The notes beneath the pieces are model-generated. The model was not told the origin of the DNA. It did not search any database and saw only the letters and a list, made by a program, of their open reading frames with translations. From positions 25,428 through 89,427 of the forward strand of contig CALAJN010000017.1 in assembly GCA_937922675.1 (NCBI GenBank): a stretch of DNA of 64,000 bases. Reading direction: 5' to 3'. The position numbers and the translations under genes are program-made. Source of the stretch: an uncultured Granulosicoccaceae bacterium (GTDB lineage Bacteria; Pseudomonadota; Gammaproteobacteria; Granulosicoccales; Granulosicoccaceae). Each line of letters opens with the position of its first letter. Within the stretch, counting starts at the first letter, position 1. Below, in pieces: positions 27,887 to 36,126 of the stretch.

Positions 27887-29668
27887 GTGACTGAAACCAA
27901 AGACACCACGAGTTCTCGCACACAGCTGCAGATTGTGCACCGGTTGCTGCCTGAGAACCTCGCTCTGGACACGGTGCATGAAAATGCGCTCGCCGCACGG
28001 GTGCTCGCAGCGCGCGGCATTGTCTCGGCGGAAGAGATCGACTATCACGTCGCACATCTACCCACGCATGAGCAGCTCCCGGACATTGAGGCGGCAGTTG
28101 CGCGACTGCTCACGGCTCGTGAGTCGCATCAGTGCCTCATGATTGTTGGCGACTATGACTGCGATGGTGCGACAAGCACCGCTGTTGCTGTGCTCGGTCT
28201 CAAGATGCTTGGTTTTGATCCGGCGTGCGTGCACCACCTTGTCCCCAACCGCTTCGCAAACGGCTATGGACTGTCACCGGAAATCATCGATCGCGTGTGC
28301 GAAGCACTTCCAGATGATCAGTTGCCACTCGTTGTAACCGTTGATAATGGCGTAGCCTCAGTAGAGGCTGTGGCCTATGCCAAAAGCCTCGGTATCGATG
28401 TGCTCGTGACAGATCATCATCTCGCTCCGGAGCAATTGCCGCGCGCCTGTGCCATCGTCAACCCAGCGCTTGAGCGTTCGCAGTTTGCTACCTCTGCCTT
28501 GGCAGGCGTAGGCGTCATATTCTACGTGCTGCTCGCTGTGCGCGCTGCCTTGCGCGAGCGCGGCGATGACTGTGGCGCTGCACCACTGGCCGATCTGCTT
28601 GATCTGGTGGCTATCGGTACAGTTGCAGATCTGGTGCCGCTGGACCGTGTCAATCGCATTCTGGTCGAGCAGGGGCTGCGTCGTATTCGCGGTGGGCGCA
28701 GTCGCCCCGGTATTTATGCATTGTGTCAAGTTGCGGGCCGCGACCCCGCAAGGCTGAGCGCGAGAGACATCGGTTTTTTCATCGGCCCGAGGTTGAATGC
28801 CGCCGGGCGCATTGATGACATGAGACACGGCATTGCCTGTTTGCTGGCCGACAACAAGGCCGATGCAGAAAAACACGCCGAGACTCTCGATGCGCACAAT
28901 CGCAAACGTCGCTCGCTCGAGGACCACATGCGTGACGAGGCCGATGTGCGACTCGCTGTCAGTGACGCCGACGAAAATGCAGAAGCGGGTGATCGATTGT
29001 TGAAGCGCTTTGCCTTCACCGTGTCAGATCCCGGATGGCATGAAGGTGTAATCGGCATTCTTGCCAGTCGTCTCAAGGAGCGCTGGCATCGACCCGTGGT
29101 CGCGTTGACCACCGATGATAGCGGGCACCTCAAGGGATCCTCGCGCTCCATTCCCGGCGTACATGTCAGGGACGTGCTTGCAGCTATCGATACACAGAAC
29201 CCGGGTATGTTGCTCAAGTATGGTGGGCATGCCATGGCTGCAGGTATGACACTGCGTAGTGATGCACTTGAAGCGTTCGATGAGGCGTTTGAAGCCGAGG
29301 TTCGTCGTGCGCTTGGCGACCGACTACCCACCCGTGAGTGGCTAACTGACGGCATGCTGGAGCCTGAAGAGTTTTCGCTTGACCAGGCTCGTGTACTCAG
29401 CTCGCTTGGGCCCTGGGGTCAACGCTTTGAGGCACCCACTTTCGACGGCGAGTTCAACGTGATCTCGCACCGCACCGTTGGCAAGGGGCACCTGAAGCTG
29501 CGCTTGCGGCCAGCAGGCGTGACGGACAGCATCGATGCCATCGCATTCAACACAGAGGATAACTATCACGACGGTCAGCGCGTGCGCGCCGTCTATCATC
29601 TGGATATCAACGTCTGGCGAGACCGAGAGTCTTTACAATTGGAAGTGAAATGTCTTGAGCCCGTATAG
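27887..29668 (+). CDS. recJ: Single-stranded-DNA-specific exonuclease RecJ
   Basis: A 5'-3' single-strand exonuclease of recombination and mismatch repair. The 593-residue protein starts at GTG and has the DHH-family motifs in order: VGDYDCDGATSTA (motif I), VTVDNG (motif II), the name-giving VTDHH (motif III), and DLVAIGTVADLVPL (motif IV). Then come NAAGRIDDM and the DHHA1 region with KYGGHAMAAGMTL, followed by the OB-fold-like C-terminus (GHLKLRLRPAG). It is divergent from djlA with an 85 bp gap. No clear ribosome site is seen before the GTG. Confidence 0.96.
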   Translation: MTETKDTTSSRTQLQIVHRLLPENLALDTVHENALAARVLAARGIVSAEEIDYHVAHLPTHEQLPDIEAAVARLLTARESHQCLMIVGDYDCDGATSTAVAVLGLKMLGFDPACVHHLVPNRFANGYGLSPEIIDRVCEALPDDQLPLVVTVDNGVASVEAVAYAKSLGIDVLVTDHHLAPEQLPRACAIVNPALERSQFATSALAGVGVIFYVLLAVRAALRERGDDCGAAPLADLLDLVAIGTVADLVPLDRVNRILVEQGLRRIRGGRSRPGIYALCQVAGRDPARLSARDIGFFIGPRLNAAGRIDDMRHGIACLLADNKADAEKHAETLDAHNRKRRSLEDHMRDEADVRLAVSDADENAEAGDRLLKRFAFTVSDPGWHEGVIGILASRLKERWHRPVVALTTDDSGHLKGSSRSIPGVHVRDVLAAIDTQNPGMLLKYGGHAMAAGMTLRSDALEAFDEAFEAEVRRALGDRLPTREWLTDGMLEPEEFSLDQARVLSSLGPWGQRFEAPTFDGEFNVISHRTVGKGHLKLRLRPAGVTDSIDAIAFNTEDNYHDGQRVRAVYHLDINVWRDRESLQLEVKCLEPV

Positions 29669-29679
29669 GTGACGTGTTG

Positions 29680-29705
29680 CCGAAGCCGACCAGTGGTTGG
29701 TTCGG
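29680..29705 (+). terminator. Weak hairpin after recJ
   Basis: CCGAA pairs with TTCGG 12 bp after the recJ stop, with a partial inner stem (CC with GG). No T-run follows, so it is at best part of a terminator. Confidence 0.25.
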
Positions 29706-29873
29706 TAAAGCGATGTGTCAGATCACATCCAAACTTCTACAGTTCAGAGAATCGCCTGTTGAAGTTGGCGCGTTGCTACATCCCACTGTGAAGCAGATAT
29801 GAGTTATCTGTACTTCCCTCTTTCCCAGCAATTCGCAGGCCTTGGCGCTACGCACGCGACTCCATTATCGTGT

Positions 29874-29921
29874 AAAGCCGTTACCCGCAGCGTGGGTGAA
29901 AAAATCGTCATAAACGGCTTT
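29874..29921. repeat. 9 bp inverted repeat with nested stem
   Basis: The arms AAAGCCGTT and AACGGCTTT are exact reverse complements separated by 30 bases, and an inner ACCC...GGGT can also pair. A run of six A lies in the loop side. It could fold as a leader RNA for the downstream potassium-uptake genes or be a protein-binding site; nothing identifies a known riboswitch class. Confidence 0.4.
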
Positions 29922-30456
29922 CACTCATGCCGATCAGCTTGGCCACAGCGTCTATCGGTGGCCTGCAGCTGATACATGGTGCCACGATGGCGCTTGATCC
30001 ACGGCTAATTCCGAGTTTCAGGCACCAATACGCCGATGCGCCCGTAATAGTTCGGCTTACCGCGATCAGGCACAACAGACCTGGATTGATGTCAACTGCA
30101 GTCTTGTGTACAAGCCGGTCGTGAGATGTACTGGCGGAGACTCTTTGGCCACCTGCACTGGCATGACACAGAGATGTCGCGCTTGTTCTGCTCGATAAAG
30201 TCGTATTTTACTTCAAGTTCTAGCGAAGTACGCTACCGACCCTCGATCGACTGTGCGACAGTGCATTTTCGCCCGCGTCACTTCAGTGTTCCCGTGACCG
30301 ACAAGATCGGCAACGGCAATCGATCGGTCGCTATCCGGTGGCGATGAGTCAGCCACTTTTTTCGACACCTCCTTGACCAACCGATCAACCACTTATATCA
30401 AGACATACCGGAGAAATATGTATTGTGGCAACCATCGCGTAGACTACGAAAAACCT

Positions 30457-31116
30457 ATGTCAACTTCCTCACGCAGCATTGTCGTCATCGGCCTCGGCAG
30501 TTTTGGAGCATCGGTCGCGCGCGAACTTTCTCGCTTCGGTGACCGTGTGCTCGGGATCGATTCTTCGGAGGCTCGGGTAGCACATCTTTCTGATGTGTTG
30601 TATCGATCCGTCATTGCGGATGCCCGCGACGAACGTGCACTGGAGGAGGCGGGAGTGAAGGACTACGACATCGTAGTGGTCGCTATTGCCTCAGATCTCG
30701 AGTGCAGTGTGCTCAGTTGTATGAATGCCAGACAACTCGAGGTGCCGCAGATCTGGGCTAAGGCCAGCAGCCGAACTCACGCCCGAATTCTCGGTAGCAT
30801 CGGGGTCGATCGCATTCTGCAGCCGGAGCAAGAGTTTGGTGAGCATATCGCTCACATGCTGCACAACGCCGCCATGCTGGAATTCGTTCGCCTTGCGCCG
30901 AGCGTGCATCTCGCCTCTGTTAGGACAGGGTCGCGACATGTCGGGCAGCTCATCAGTGAGCTGAAATTGCTCGACAAATTCGGTCTCCGTTGTCTCGGCT
31001 TGGTACGTGACGGTGCATTCGTAACCTGCGCTGACGCCGCCGCGCTACTCGACGACGATGCACTGATCGTCATCGGCACCCGCCAGAACATGCGCGACTT
31101 TGCCGACAGGCTGTAA
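30457..31116 (+). CDS. ktrA: KtrA-type potassium uptake regulator (RCK domain)
   Basis: A 219-residue cytoplasmic ring subunit that gates a potassium translocator. It has one RCK_N domain with the nucleotide motif VVIGLGSFGASVARELSRFG followed by an acidic GIDSSE end of strand 2, and one RCK_C domain (VHLASVRTGSRHVGQLISELKL). One RCK unit makes it KtrA-like rather than the duplicated TrkA. An in-frame ATG at 30418 has a better ribosome site (GGAG four bases upstream) and would add 13 residues; the ATG at 30457 fits the family N-terminus. The ktrB gene starts 18 bp after the stop. Confidence 0.92.
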   Translation: MSTSSRSIVVIGLGSFGASVARELSRFGDRVLGIDSSEARVAHLSDVLYRSVIADARDERALEEAGVKDYDIVVVAIASDLECSVLSCMNARQLEVPQIWAKASSRTHARILGSIGVDRILQPEQEFGEHIAHMLHNAAMLEFVRLAPSVHLASVRTGSRHVGQLISELKLLDKFGLRCLGLVRDGAFVTCADAAALLDDDALIVIGTRQNMRDFADRL

Positions 31117-31134
31117 CGGGGTGGTTGCATACAC

Positions 31135-32490
31135 ATGAAGCCAACGCGTGCTGCCGGCAGAGCGTATTGGCGGGGAGCTGTTCGCTTGCCTCCTCCTGCG
31201 CTTCTGGCATTTCTCTACGCTGTTCTGATCGTGCTTGGTGCTGCTGTACTGATGCTGCCCTGGGCGTCGGTTGGTGAGCGCCTCGACTGGTCGTCTGCCT
31301 TGTTCATGGCCACCTCGGCGGTCACTGTAACTGGCCTTGTCGTCATCGACCCCGGTTCGCAACTGAGCGTTTTGGGTCAGGCCGTTCTCGCACTGCTCAT
31401 CCAGCTTGGTGGGCTGGGATTGATGACAGTCGCTGTCTTCCTGCTTTCTGCACTGGGTCTACCCATCGGCCTCACCCAAAAACTGTTCCTGCGCGACGAG
31501 CTCGGACACACATCATTGGCACGACTCATCGAGCTGGCACTGGTCATCGTACGCGTCGTACTGATTGCCGAATTGCTGGGTTTCGTCGCACTCTCTTTCG
31601 TTTTCGTGCCGGACTTCGGTTGGGTGCAAGGGACCTGGCTGGCTCTCTTTCATTCCATCTCGGCGTTCAATAACGCGGGATTCTCCTTGTTCTCGAACAG
31701 CCTAATGGACTATGCCCTGAACCCTGTCGTCAACGTGACGATCACTTGCTTGTTTATCATCGGTGGGCTCGGCTTTTCGGTGCTGTCGGATGTATTCCGG
31801 CTTGGTGCTTGGCAACGCTACTCACTGCATACGAAACTGATGCTGTCCGGCACGGCAGGTTTGATCGTCTTCTCCATGTCAGCGTTCTGCATGCTCGAGT
31901 GGGACAATCCGCATACCCTGGGTCAGTACACATCAAGCGCCCATCGTCTGACAGTTGGCTGGTTTCATGCGGTCACGACTCGCACCGCCGGGTTCAATAC
32001 CACCGACACGAGTGCACTGACCGATGCTTCCACATTGATGACGATCTGTTTGATGATAATTGGTGGCGGCACCACCTCCACCGCTGGTGGAATCAAGGTC
32101 ACTACGTTCATCGTTCTATTGCTCGCGACGGTGGCGTTCTTCCGGCGACGCAATGAACTGTACGCCTTCGGACACTCGATATCCCTCGATCAGGTGCTCA
32201 AGGTTATGGCGCTGCTGACCATCAGTCTGTTCGTCATCGTCACTGCGCTGTTTCTGCTTCTCACCACCCAGGATGTCGCTTTTCTCTCGCTTCTGTTCGA
32301 GACGGCGTCGGCCTTCGGTACCGTCGGCTTAAGTCAGGGAGCTACGGATGATCTCGATACTTTCGGTCGCGCTATCATCTGCTTCGTGATGTTTGTCGGT
32401 CGGGTCGGCCCGTTGACGTTGGGATTTTTTCTAGCGGTCTCTGTCGTGCCGCGCGTGCGTTACCCGGCAAGTACGGTCTACATTGGCTAG
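31135..32490 (+). CDS. ktrB: KtrB/TrkH-family potassium transporter
   Basis: A 451-residue membrane protein with the fourfold M1-P-M2 design of SKT potassium transporters. Pore loops are visible: ATSAVTVTGLVVID, SISAFNNAGFSLF, AVTTRTAGFNTTD and ETASAFGTVGLSQG, each with the selectivity-filter glycine. The segment GGGTTSTAGGIKVTTF is the M3 gating/intramembrane loop region typical of KtrB. It begins LPPPALLAFLYAVLIVLGAAVLMLP, the usual first helix. With KtrA it forms a sodium-assisted potassium uptake system, useful for salt adaptation. Confidence 0.94.
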   Translation: MKPTRAAGRAYWRGAVRLPPPALLAFLYAVLIVLGAAVLMLPWASVGERLDWSSALFMATSAVTVTGLVVIDPGSQLSVLGQAVLALLIQLGGLGLMTVAVFLLSALGLPIGLTQKLFLRDELGHTSLARLIELALVIVRVVLIAELLGFVALSFVFVPDFGWVQGTWLALFHSISAFNNAGFSLFSNSLMDYALNPVVNVTITCLFIIGGLGFSVLSDVFRLGAWQRYSLHTKLMLSGTAGLIVFSMSAFCMLEWDNPHTLGQYTSSAHRLTVGWFHAVTTRTAGFNTTDTSALTDASTLMTICLMIIGGGTTSTAGGIKVTTFIVLLLATVAFFRRRNELYAFGHSISLDQVLKVMALLTISLFVIVTALFLLLTTQDVAFLSLLFETASAFGTVGLSQGATDDLDTFGRAIICFVMFVGRVGPLTLGFFLAVSVVPRVRYPASTVYIG

Positions 32491-32860
32491 GGTTTTAGCA
32501 GATGTCCAGGCACGGCACGAGGCTGCTATTCATGGCGGTTGCAGATGGCTGAAGAATGATCGCGCTCGGCGGTTGGGCTAAGTAAAGCAGCAGGTCGGCG
32601 CTCGATATGTTGGTTGGTTACGGTATAAAAGGCTTGCGCGTCAAAGCCGCCAGTACGTGCTGGCATTAAGAAACCGATGACGATGCCCGTAAATCTGACC
32701 AGCCAAAAACTGGGCATGCAGTACATGTCTCGAGCTTGCCGTAGTGTTAAGTTTGCGTAAAGTTTGATATGCGAACGCTATTGAGGTAAGCAGGTCAATA
32801 GTTGTGTAAGGCACGTGTCCTTGCGTCTCTTTTCACATCTGCCTTCAAGAGGATAGTCAC
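32491..32860. other. 370 bp non-coding gap after ktrB
   Basis: No gene is supported. The 3' part holds a direct repeat AAGTTTG at 32749-32755 and 32760-32766 (see separate entry), about 95 bp before a small membrane peptide gene. It therefore probably contains that gene's promoter. Confidence 0.4.
32749..32766 (+). promoter_or_regulatory. Direct repeat, 7-4-7 spacing
   Basis: AAGTTTG occurs twice with a four-base spacer (11 bp period, one helical turn). This is the geometry of OmpR/PhoB-family sites, although the sequence is not a standard Pho box. It lies upstream of a small membrane peptide gene. Confidence 0.25.
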
Positions 32861-32959
32861 ATGCAGAATCAGAACTTGTCAGTCAGCGTTGGTGTTCTTT
32901 GCTTTGGCGTCATGTGCGTGGTGGTCATATTTTCCGCACTTGGTATAGCTGCTGCGTAA
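32861..32959 (+). CDS. 32-residue single-pass membrane peptide
   Basis: A short frame from ATG to TAA with a strong ribosome site (AGAGGA, seven bases before the start). The peptide begins MQNQNLSVSVG and continues as one long hydrophobic helix rich in Val, Cys and Phe, ending LGIAAA. There is no cleavage signal, so it would be a small inner-membrane protein. A perfect hairpin follows the stop by nine bases. The combination of ribosome site, hydrophobic helix and hairpin makes translation credible; function is unknown. Confidence 0.6.
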   Translation: MQNQNLSVSVGVLCFGVMCVVVIFSALGIAAA

Positions 32960-32968
32960 TTTGATTCT

Positions 32969-32990
32969 GGCCGCCCAATTGCGGGCGGCC
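32969..32990 (+). terminator. Perfect 8 bp hairpin
   Basis: GGCCGCCC and GGGCGGCC form a perfect stem with the loop AATTGC, nine bases after the small peptide stop. The T-run is missing, so termination strength is uncertain; RNA 3'-end protection is another possible role. Confidence 0.45.
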
Positions 32991-33439
32991 ACGAAGTGAA
33001 AATCATCATCGCTCCGAATGTGCCTGTGCAACGGCTGGATCACCTCCATGTGCCGTTACCGTGCTCCCGTTGAGGTTACCCAGATCGTGCCGCCTGCCAA
33101 AACTGAGGCATCCACAAAACAGCGCCGGCGCGTTCTGCCGACAAATGATATCCGCTATCGTAGCCAACCAATTCGTCGTCGGAACACGCTGATTTAACTG
33201 ACGCATCTATACTTGGGTCGTCATCCAGACCTGTCGAGACTGTTACGAGCGAATAGTTGCCACCGACAGATGTGCCGCTACTGTTTTCTTCGACAGGTGG
33301 CTTCCCACCCGCTGTTTGGTCAGTGTCATCCGCACGGCTTGTGGTATTGACTTCCGTGCTCTCAGGGTCATCAGAGCAACTATCGTCTTTTTTTACGTAA
33401 GGACAAGTGGCTGGCTACGAGGTACTCCCGAGACGCATC
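32991..33439. other. 450 bp gap without a supported gene
   Basis: A minus-strand frame of about 110 codons is open from about 33409 to 33080, but it has no ATG, GTG or TTG near its beginning. It may be a remnant, or chance in GC-rich DNA. Nothing else was seen. Confidence 0.35.
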
Positions 33440-34933
33440 CTATCTTTCGTCACCCATATCGCAAATACAGTTTTTACCCAAAGATTTGGCTTTGTACATT
33501 GCGCTGTCTGCGGCGCGTATGAGGTCATGAAGTGACTCACCGTTATGCGGATACATGGACAGCCCGACGGAGATGGTGCAGGGCGGTAGTGAGCTGTTGC
33601 CGTGTAAGATCGTGTTGTCGGCAAGGCGACTTGCAAACTCGGTAAGGCGTTGCTTTGCCGTTGAAAGATTGACGCCTGAAAACAGAACGGAAAACTCCTC
33701 ACCACCCATTCGTGAGAACAGGACGTCCTCGTCAAAGTAGTCGCGTGCAACCTTTGCAAGTTCAATGAGTACCCTGTCGCCTGCATCGTGACCAAACTGG
33801 TCATTGAACATCTTGAAGTTGTCGATATCAAAAACTGCAACGGCCGCTGTGTTATCACTTTCTTGAGCACCTGCCAGGGTGTCCTTGGCAAGCTCAATGA
33901 AGTGACGTCGGTTATACATTCCCGTCAGGCTATCTCGGGTGGATTGCTCATGCAGTTGGTGTCTTAGCTTTACATTCGCCACGGCCAGGCTGATGTGCTC
34001 GGCGTAGCGGGTGACTATTCTCAAGAAATCTGTCGAAAATAGTGCCTGTGGAGGACACATACTTGCGTAGGCGCTCAACTCAATGTGTAGCATACCCACG
34101 GTATCGCCGTGAGCGATGATGGGTATGCACAGGTAGTGCGTGGATTCCGAGTCGCTGTGGGAGGCGCTGACGTGCTCGCAGGGGAGATTGACCAAGGCTT
34201 CGCCAAATGCGTTTATTCTTCCGCGACGAAGTGCCCAGCATTCGCTCTGACGTATGCGAGTAGTAGCCTGCCTGGTGCCCCAGCTTGTTCCCAACTCCAG
34301 ACCGTCGCGAGAATTGTTGTAGATGTAGAGCTCGCCCGAGGTGTTCTTGAAGGCCTTTTCCAGTGATTGTCGGACAACACTGAATACCTCGGGGAGCGAC
34401 TCGCACGAGTGCAACCAATCACCGAATTCGCTCAGGGTGTTTGCATCATCACGTTGCTTCTTGCCGGCGGCCAATGCTGCTGACATCTGTGCCTCCGCCT
34501 GCTCGGCGCGTGCGGCAGTTTCGTTGATTTTTCTCTCATGCTGCCTGGCTTCAGTAACGTCTGTCAGTGTTACTACCAAGCCTCCGGTATCCAGGGGCCT
34601 GCTAACAAATGAGAGAACTGTTCCATCCGGCTTTGTTCTTTCAAATTCAACCTTGCGTGTGCCGTAGGAGATCTCCAGTATCTTGTCGGCTTGCTCGCGA
34701 GTGACCTGATTGAGATCGATCAGGGTTTCGTATAGTTGCTCCATGGTCACACCGGGGTATAACTCTTGTTTGGACAGGCCTACAAGCTCGTAGTAGGGCT
34801 TGTTGACAAGTTCACACACAAGGTCAGTGGACCAGACGATCACTCCCTGGGTGATGTGATCGAGCATGTTTTGGAAAGAGCCGTACTCGCTCTGATCCAC
34901 CCCACTGGAAGGCAATGCTACTAGGCTTGACAT
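33440..34933 (-). CDS. PAS-GAF diguanylate cyclase
   Basis: A 497-residue soluble protein. The N-terminal PAS domain (LDHITQGVIVWSTDLVCELVN, residues about 22-140) ends in the VVTLTDVTEAR exit. A coiled helix rich in Ala/Gln follows, then a GAF domain (about 175-325). The GGDEF domain begins DSLTGMYNRRHFIELA, has DIDNFKMFNDQFGHDAGD and an intact GGEEF at 410-414. No RxxD inhibitory site is evident. It should make cyclic-di-GMP in response to a small ligand or redox signal. An AGGAA site lies ten bases before the ATG. Confidence 0.94.
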   Translation of the reverse strand: MSSLVALPSSGVDQSEYGSFQNMLDHITQGVIVWSTDLVCELVNKPYYELVGLSKQELYPGVTMEQLYETLIDLNQVTREQADKILEISYGTRKVEFERTKPDGTVLSFVSRPLDTGGLVVTLTDVTEARQHERKINETAARAEQAEAQMSAALAAGKKQRDDANTLSEFGDWLHSCESLPEVFSVVRQSLEKAFKNTSGELYIYNNSRDGLELGTSWGTRQATTRIRQSECWALRRGRINAFGEALVNLPCEHVSASHSDSESTHYLCIPIIAHGDTVGMLHIELSAYASMCPPQALFSTDFLRIVTRYAEHISLAVANVKLRHQLHEQSTRDSLTGMYNRRHFIELAKDTLAGAQESDNTAAVAVFDIDNFKMFNDQFGHDAGDRVLIELAKVARDYFDEDVLFSRMGGEEFSVLFSGVNLSTAKQRLTEFASRLADNTILHGNSSLPPCTISVGLSMYPHNGESLHDLIRAADSAMYKAKSLGKNCICDMGDER

Positions 34934-35721
34934 ATGGCCATGGTTCCTGCGCTCTACCTATACTCACCCTTGAATGCATCCTGGGCCGTGAGCGTCAGCT
35001 GCTCGATAATGGTGGCCGTGTAGATGAACTCAGCTAAGTTGACCAATCCCGCAGTCTTTATCGTTTGCTCTTGGCTTAAAAACGGCCACTGGTGTAATAG
35101 GTTGATACTCGGTCTGGTATTGGTAAGGTGGTCGTGCTGCGGTATGTGAGACGCATCACACTCCAGGCATTTTCTTTCACAAAGTGTATAGGCGACCTGC
35201 ATTCACACTGTGAGTGGTGATCTACCAGCCGCAGGCCGTCAGTCGAGCAAGCGCTGGGATGTGATGTCGGCGCGGGTGTAGAGCTCTCACACAAACGGCC
35301 TTGAAAGCTCCGTACCTGATCAACGCTCTTGCCGATCAGTCGATTGAACTCGTCCCACTTCAGATACAAGAGCGCGTCGCAGTGGGCTTCTCTTTTTGCA
35401 TGCCGCAACGCTACGTTTTCGTCCAGTGCGTTGAGTGATTTGTCGAGCCCCGAGGGGACATGTCGTTGATTGGCACGCGCTGCCTGATCAGGCAGGCCTT
35501 GCCGCATTTGTCGCAACCTTGCGCGCGCGGGTGTCAGGCAATGTTGATGTGCACATGACAGACTGGCACAGCAATCACGCAGTGTTTGCGAAGGTGGCAC
35601 TGCAGGTCGGTGATGCCTGGCGCGCCAGCGGTGTCATCAAGCCAATAGCAGGCGAGCAACCACAGTGATATTCTGGCGCCAAGAATAAGTGCCATGCCCC
35701 CCACTCGTTTATCGGATCTTC
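34934..35721. other. 788 bp region between cyclase and hpa operon
   Basis: Several frames of 80-170 codons exist on the minus strand but none has a ribosome site or recognisable sequence. A plus-strand frame at 35435-35668 may be a gene remnant (see separate entry). The hpa operon promoter should lie in the last 50-100 bases, but no clear consensus is visible. Confidence 0.35.
35435..35668 (+). pseudogene. Possible C-terminal remnant of a Tm-1-like (UPF0261) protein
   Basis: A 77-codon frame whose end, LAAFVATLRARVSGNVDVHMTDWHSNHAVFAKVAL, has the spacing of the C-terminus of Tm-1-like proteins, where a similar helix is followed by a 'D-x-HIND-xx-FA' segment. Here HIND is replaced by HSNH, and a stop codon lies directly upstream, so at most a fragment survives. 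The similarity is from memory and weak. Confidence 0.25.
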
Positions 35722-36126
35722 ATGCCGCATTTTCATATTGAGTATTCCGCCAATCTGCAAGAGCACATGAACATGGGCGGATTGTGCGAGGCGGTGCGAC
35801 AAGAGGCCAGTGAGATCGAGGCGTTTCCGCTTGCCGGTATTCGCGTGCGCGCCATCTGTGTTGATCACTATGCAATAGCAGATGGCAATGCGCAGCATGG
35901 GTTTATCGATTTATCCATTCGCTTGCGCGCTGGTCGTTCTCGGGACATCAAGCAGGATGCGGTCGAGCGAATATTCGCGGTAATCAAGCGCTTTTGCGAT
36001 ACGGCACTTGCAACACACTCGATAGCACTCTCTGCAGAGATACGAGATATCGATGCGGGCCTATCACCTAAATTTGGCACCATTCGCGACCACATGACGG
36101 ACACTCATATGGGGGCATTATCGTGA
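35722..36126 (+). CDS. hpaF: 5-carboxymethyl-2-hydroxymuconate delta-isomerase
   Basis: A 134-residue enzyme of the homoprotocatechuate pathway that isomerises 5-carboxymethyl-2-hydroxymuconate. The start at MPHFHIEYSANL is certain in kind because the proline after Met is the catalytic N-terminal base of this tautomerase-fold family. The body matches CHMI length and pattern (GIRVRAICVDHYAIADG, FIDLSIRLRAGRS). Its stop overlaps the next start by GTGA. It is the first gene of the five-gene operon. Confidence 0.93.
   Translation: MPHFHIEYSANLQEHMNMGGLCEAVRQEASEIEAFPLAGIRVRAICVDHYAIADGNAQHGFIDLSIRLRAGRSRDIKQDAVERIFAVIKRFCDTALATHSIALSAEIRDIDAGLSPKFGTIRDHMTDTHMGALS

Larger units (their letters stand above)
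29669..30456. other. 788 bp gap upstream of ktrA
   Basis: No coding frame here is convincing: the longest have about 65-75 codons, lack ribosome sites and look like chance. A perfect 9 bp inverted repeat, AAAGCCGTT at 29874-29882 and AACGGCTTT at 29913-29921, encloses an imperfect ACCC/GGGT stem, so a structured RNA or regulator site is possible. The stretch ends in the likely ktrA leader. Confidence 0.4.

Noticed and set aside
33080..33409. Acidic minus-strand frame of about 110 codons
   Set aside because: Open from stop to stop with a plausible composition, but no start codon near the front; not enough to call a gene.
35076..35600. 174-codon minus-strand open frame
   Set aside because: Low-complexity, Cys/His-rich sequence without a ribosome site or family resemblance; probably chance in a non-coding gap.
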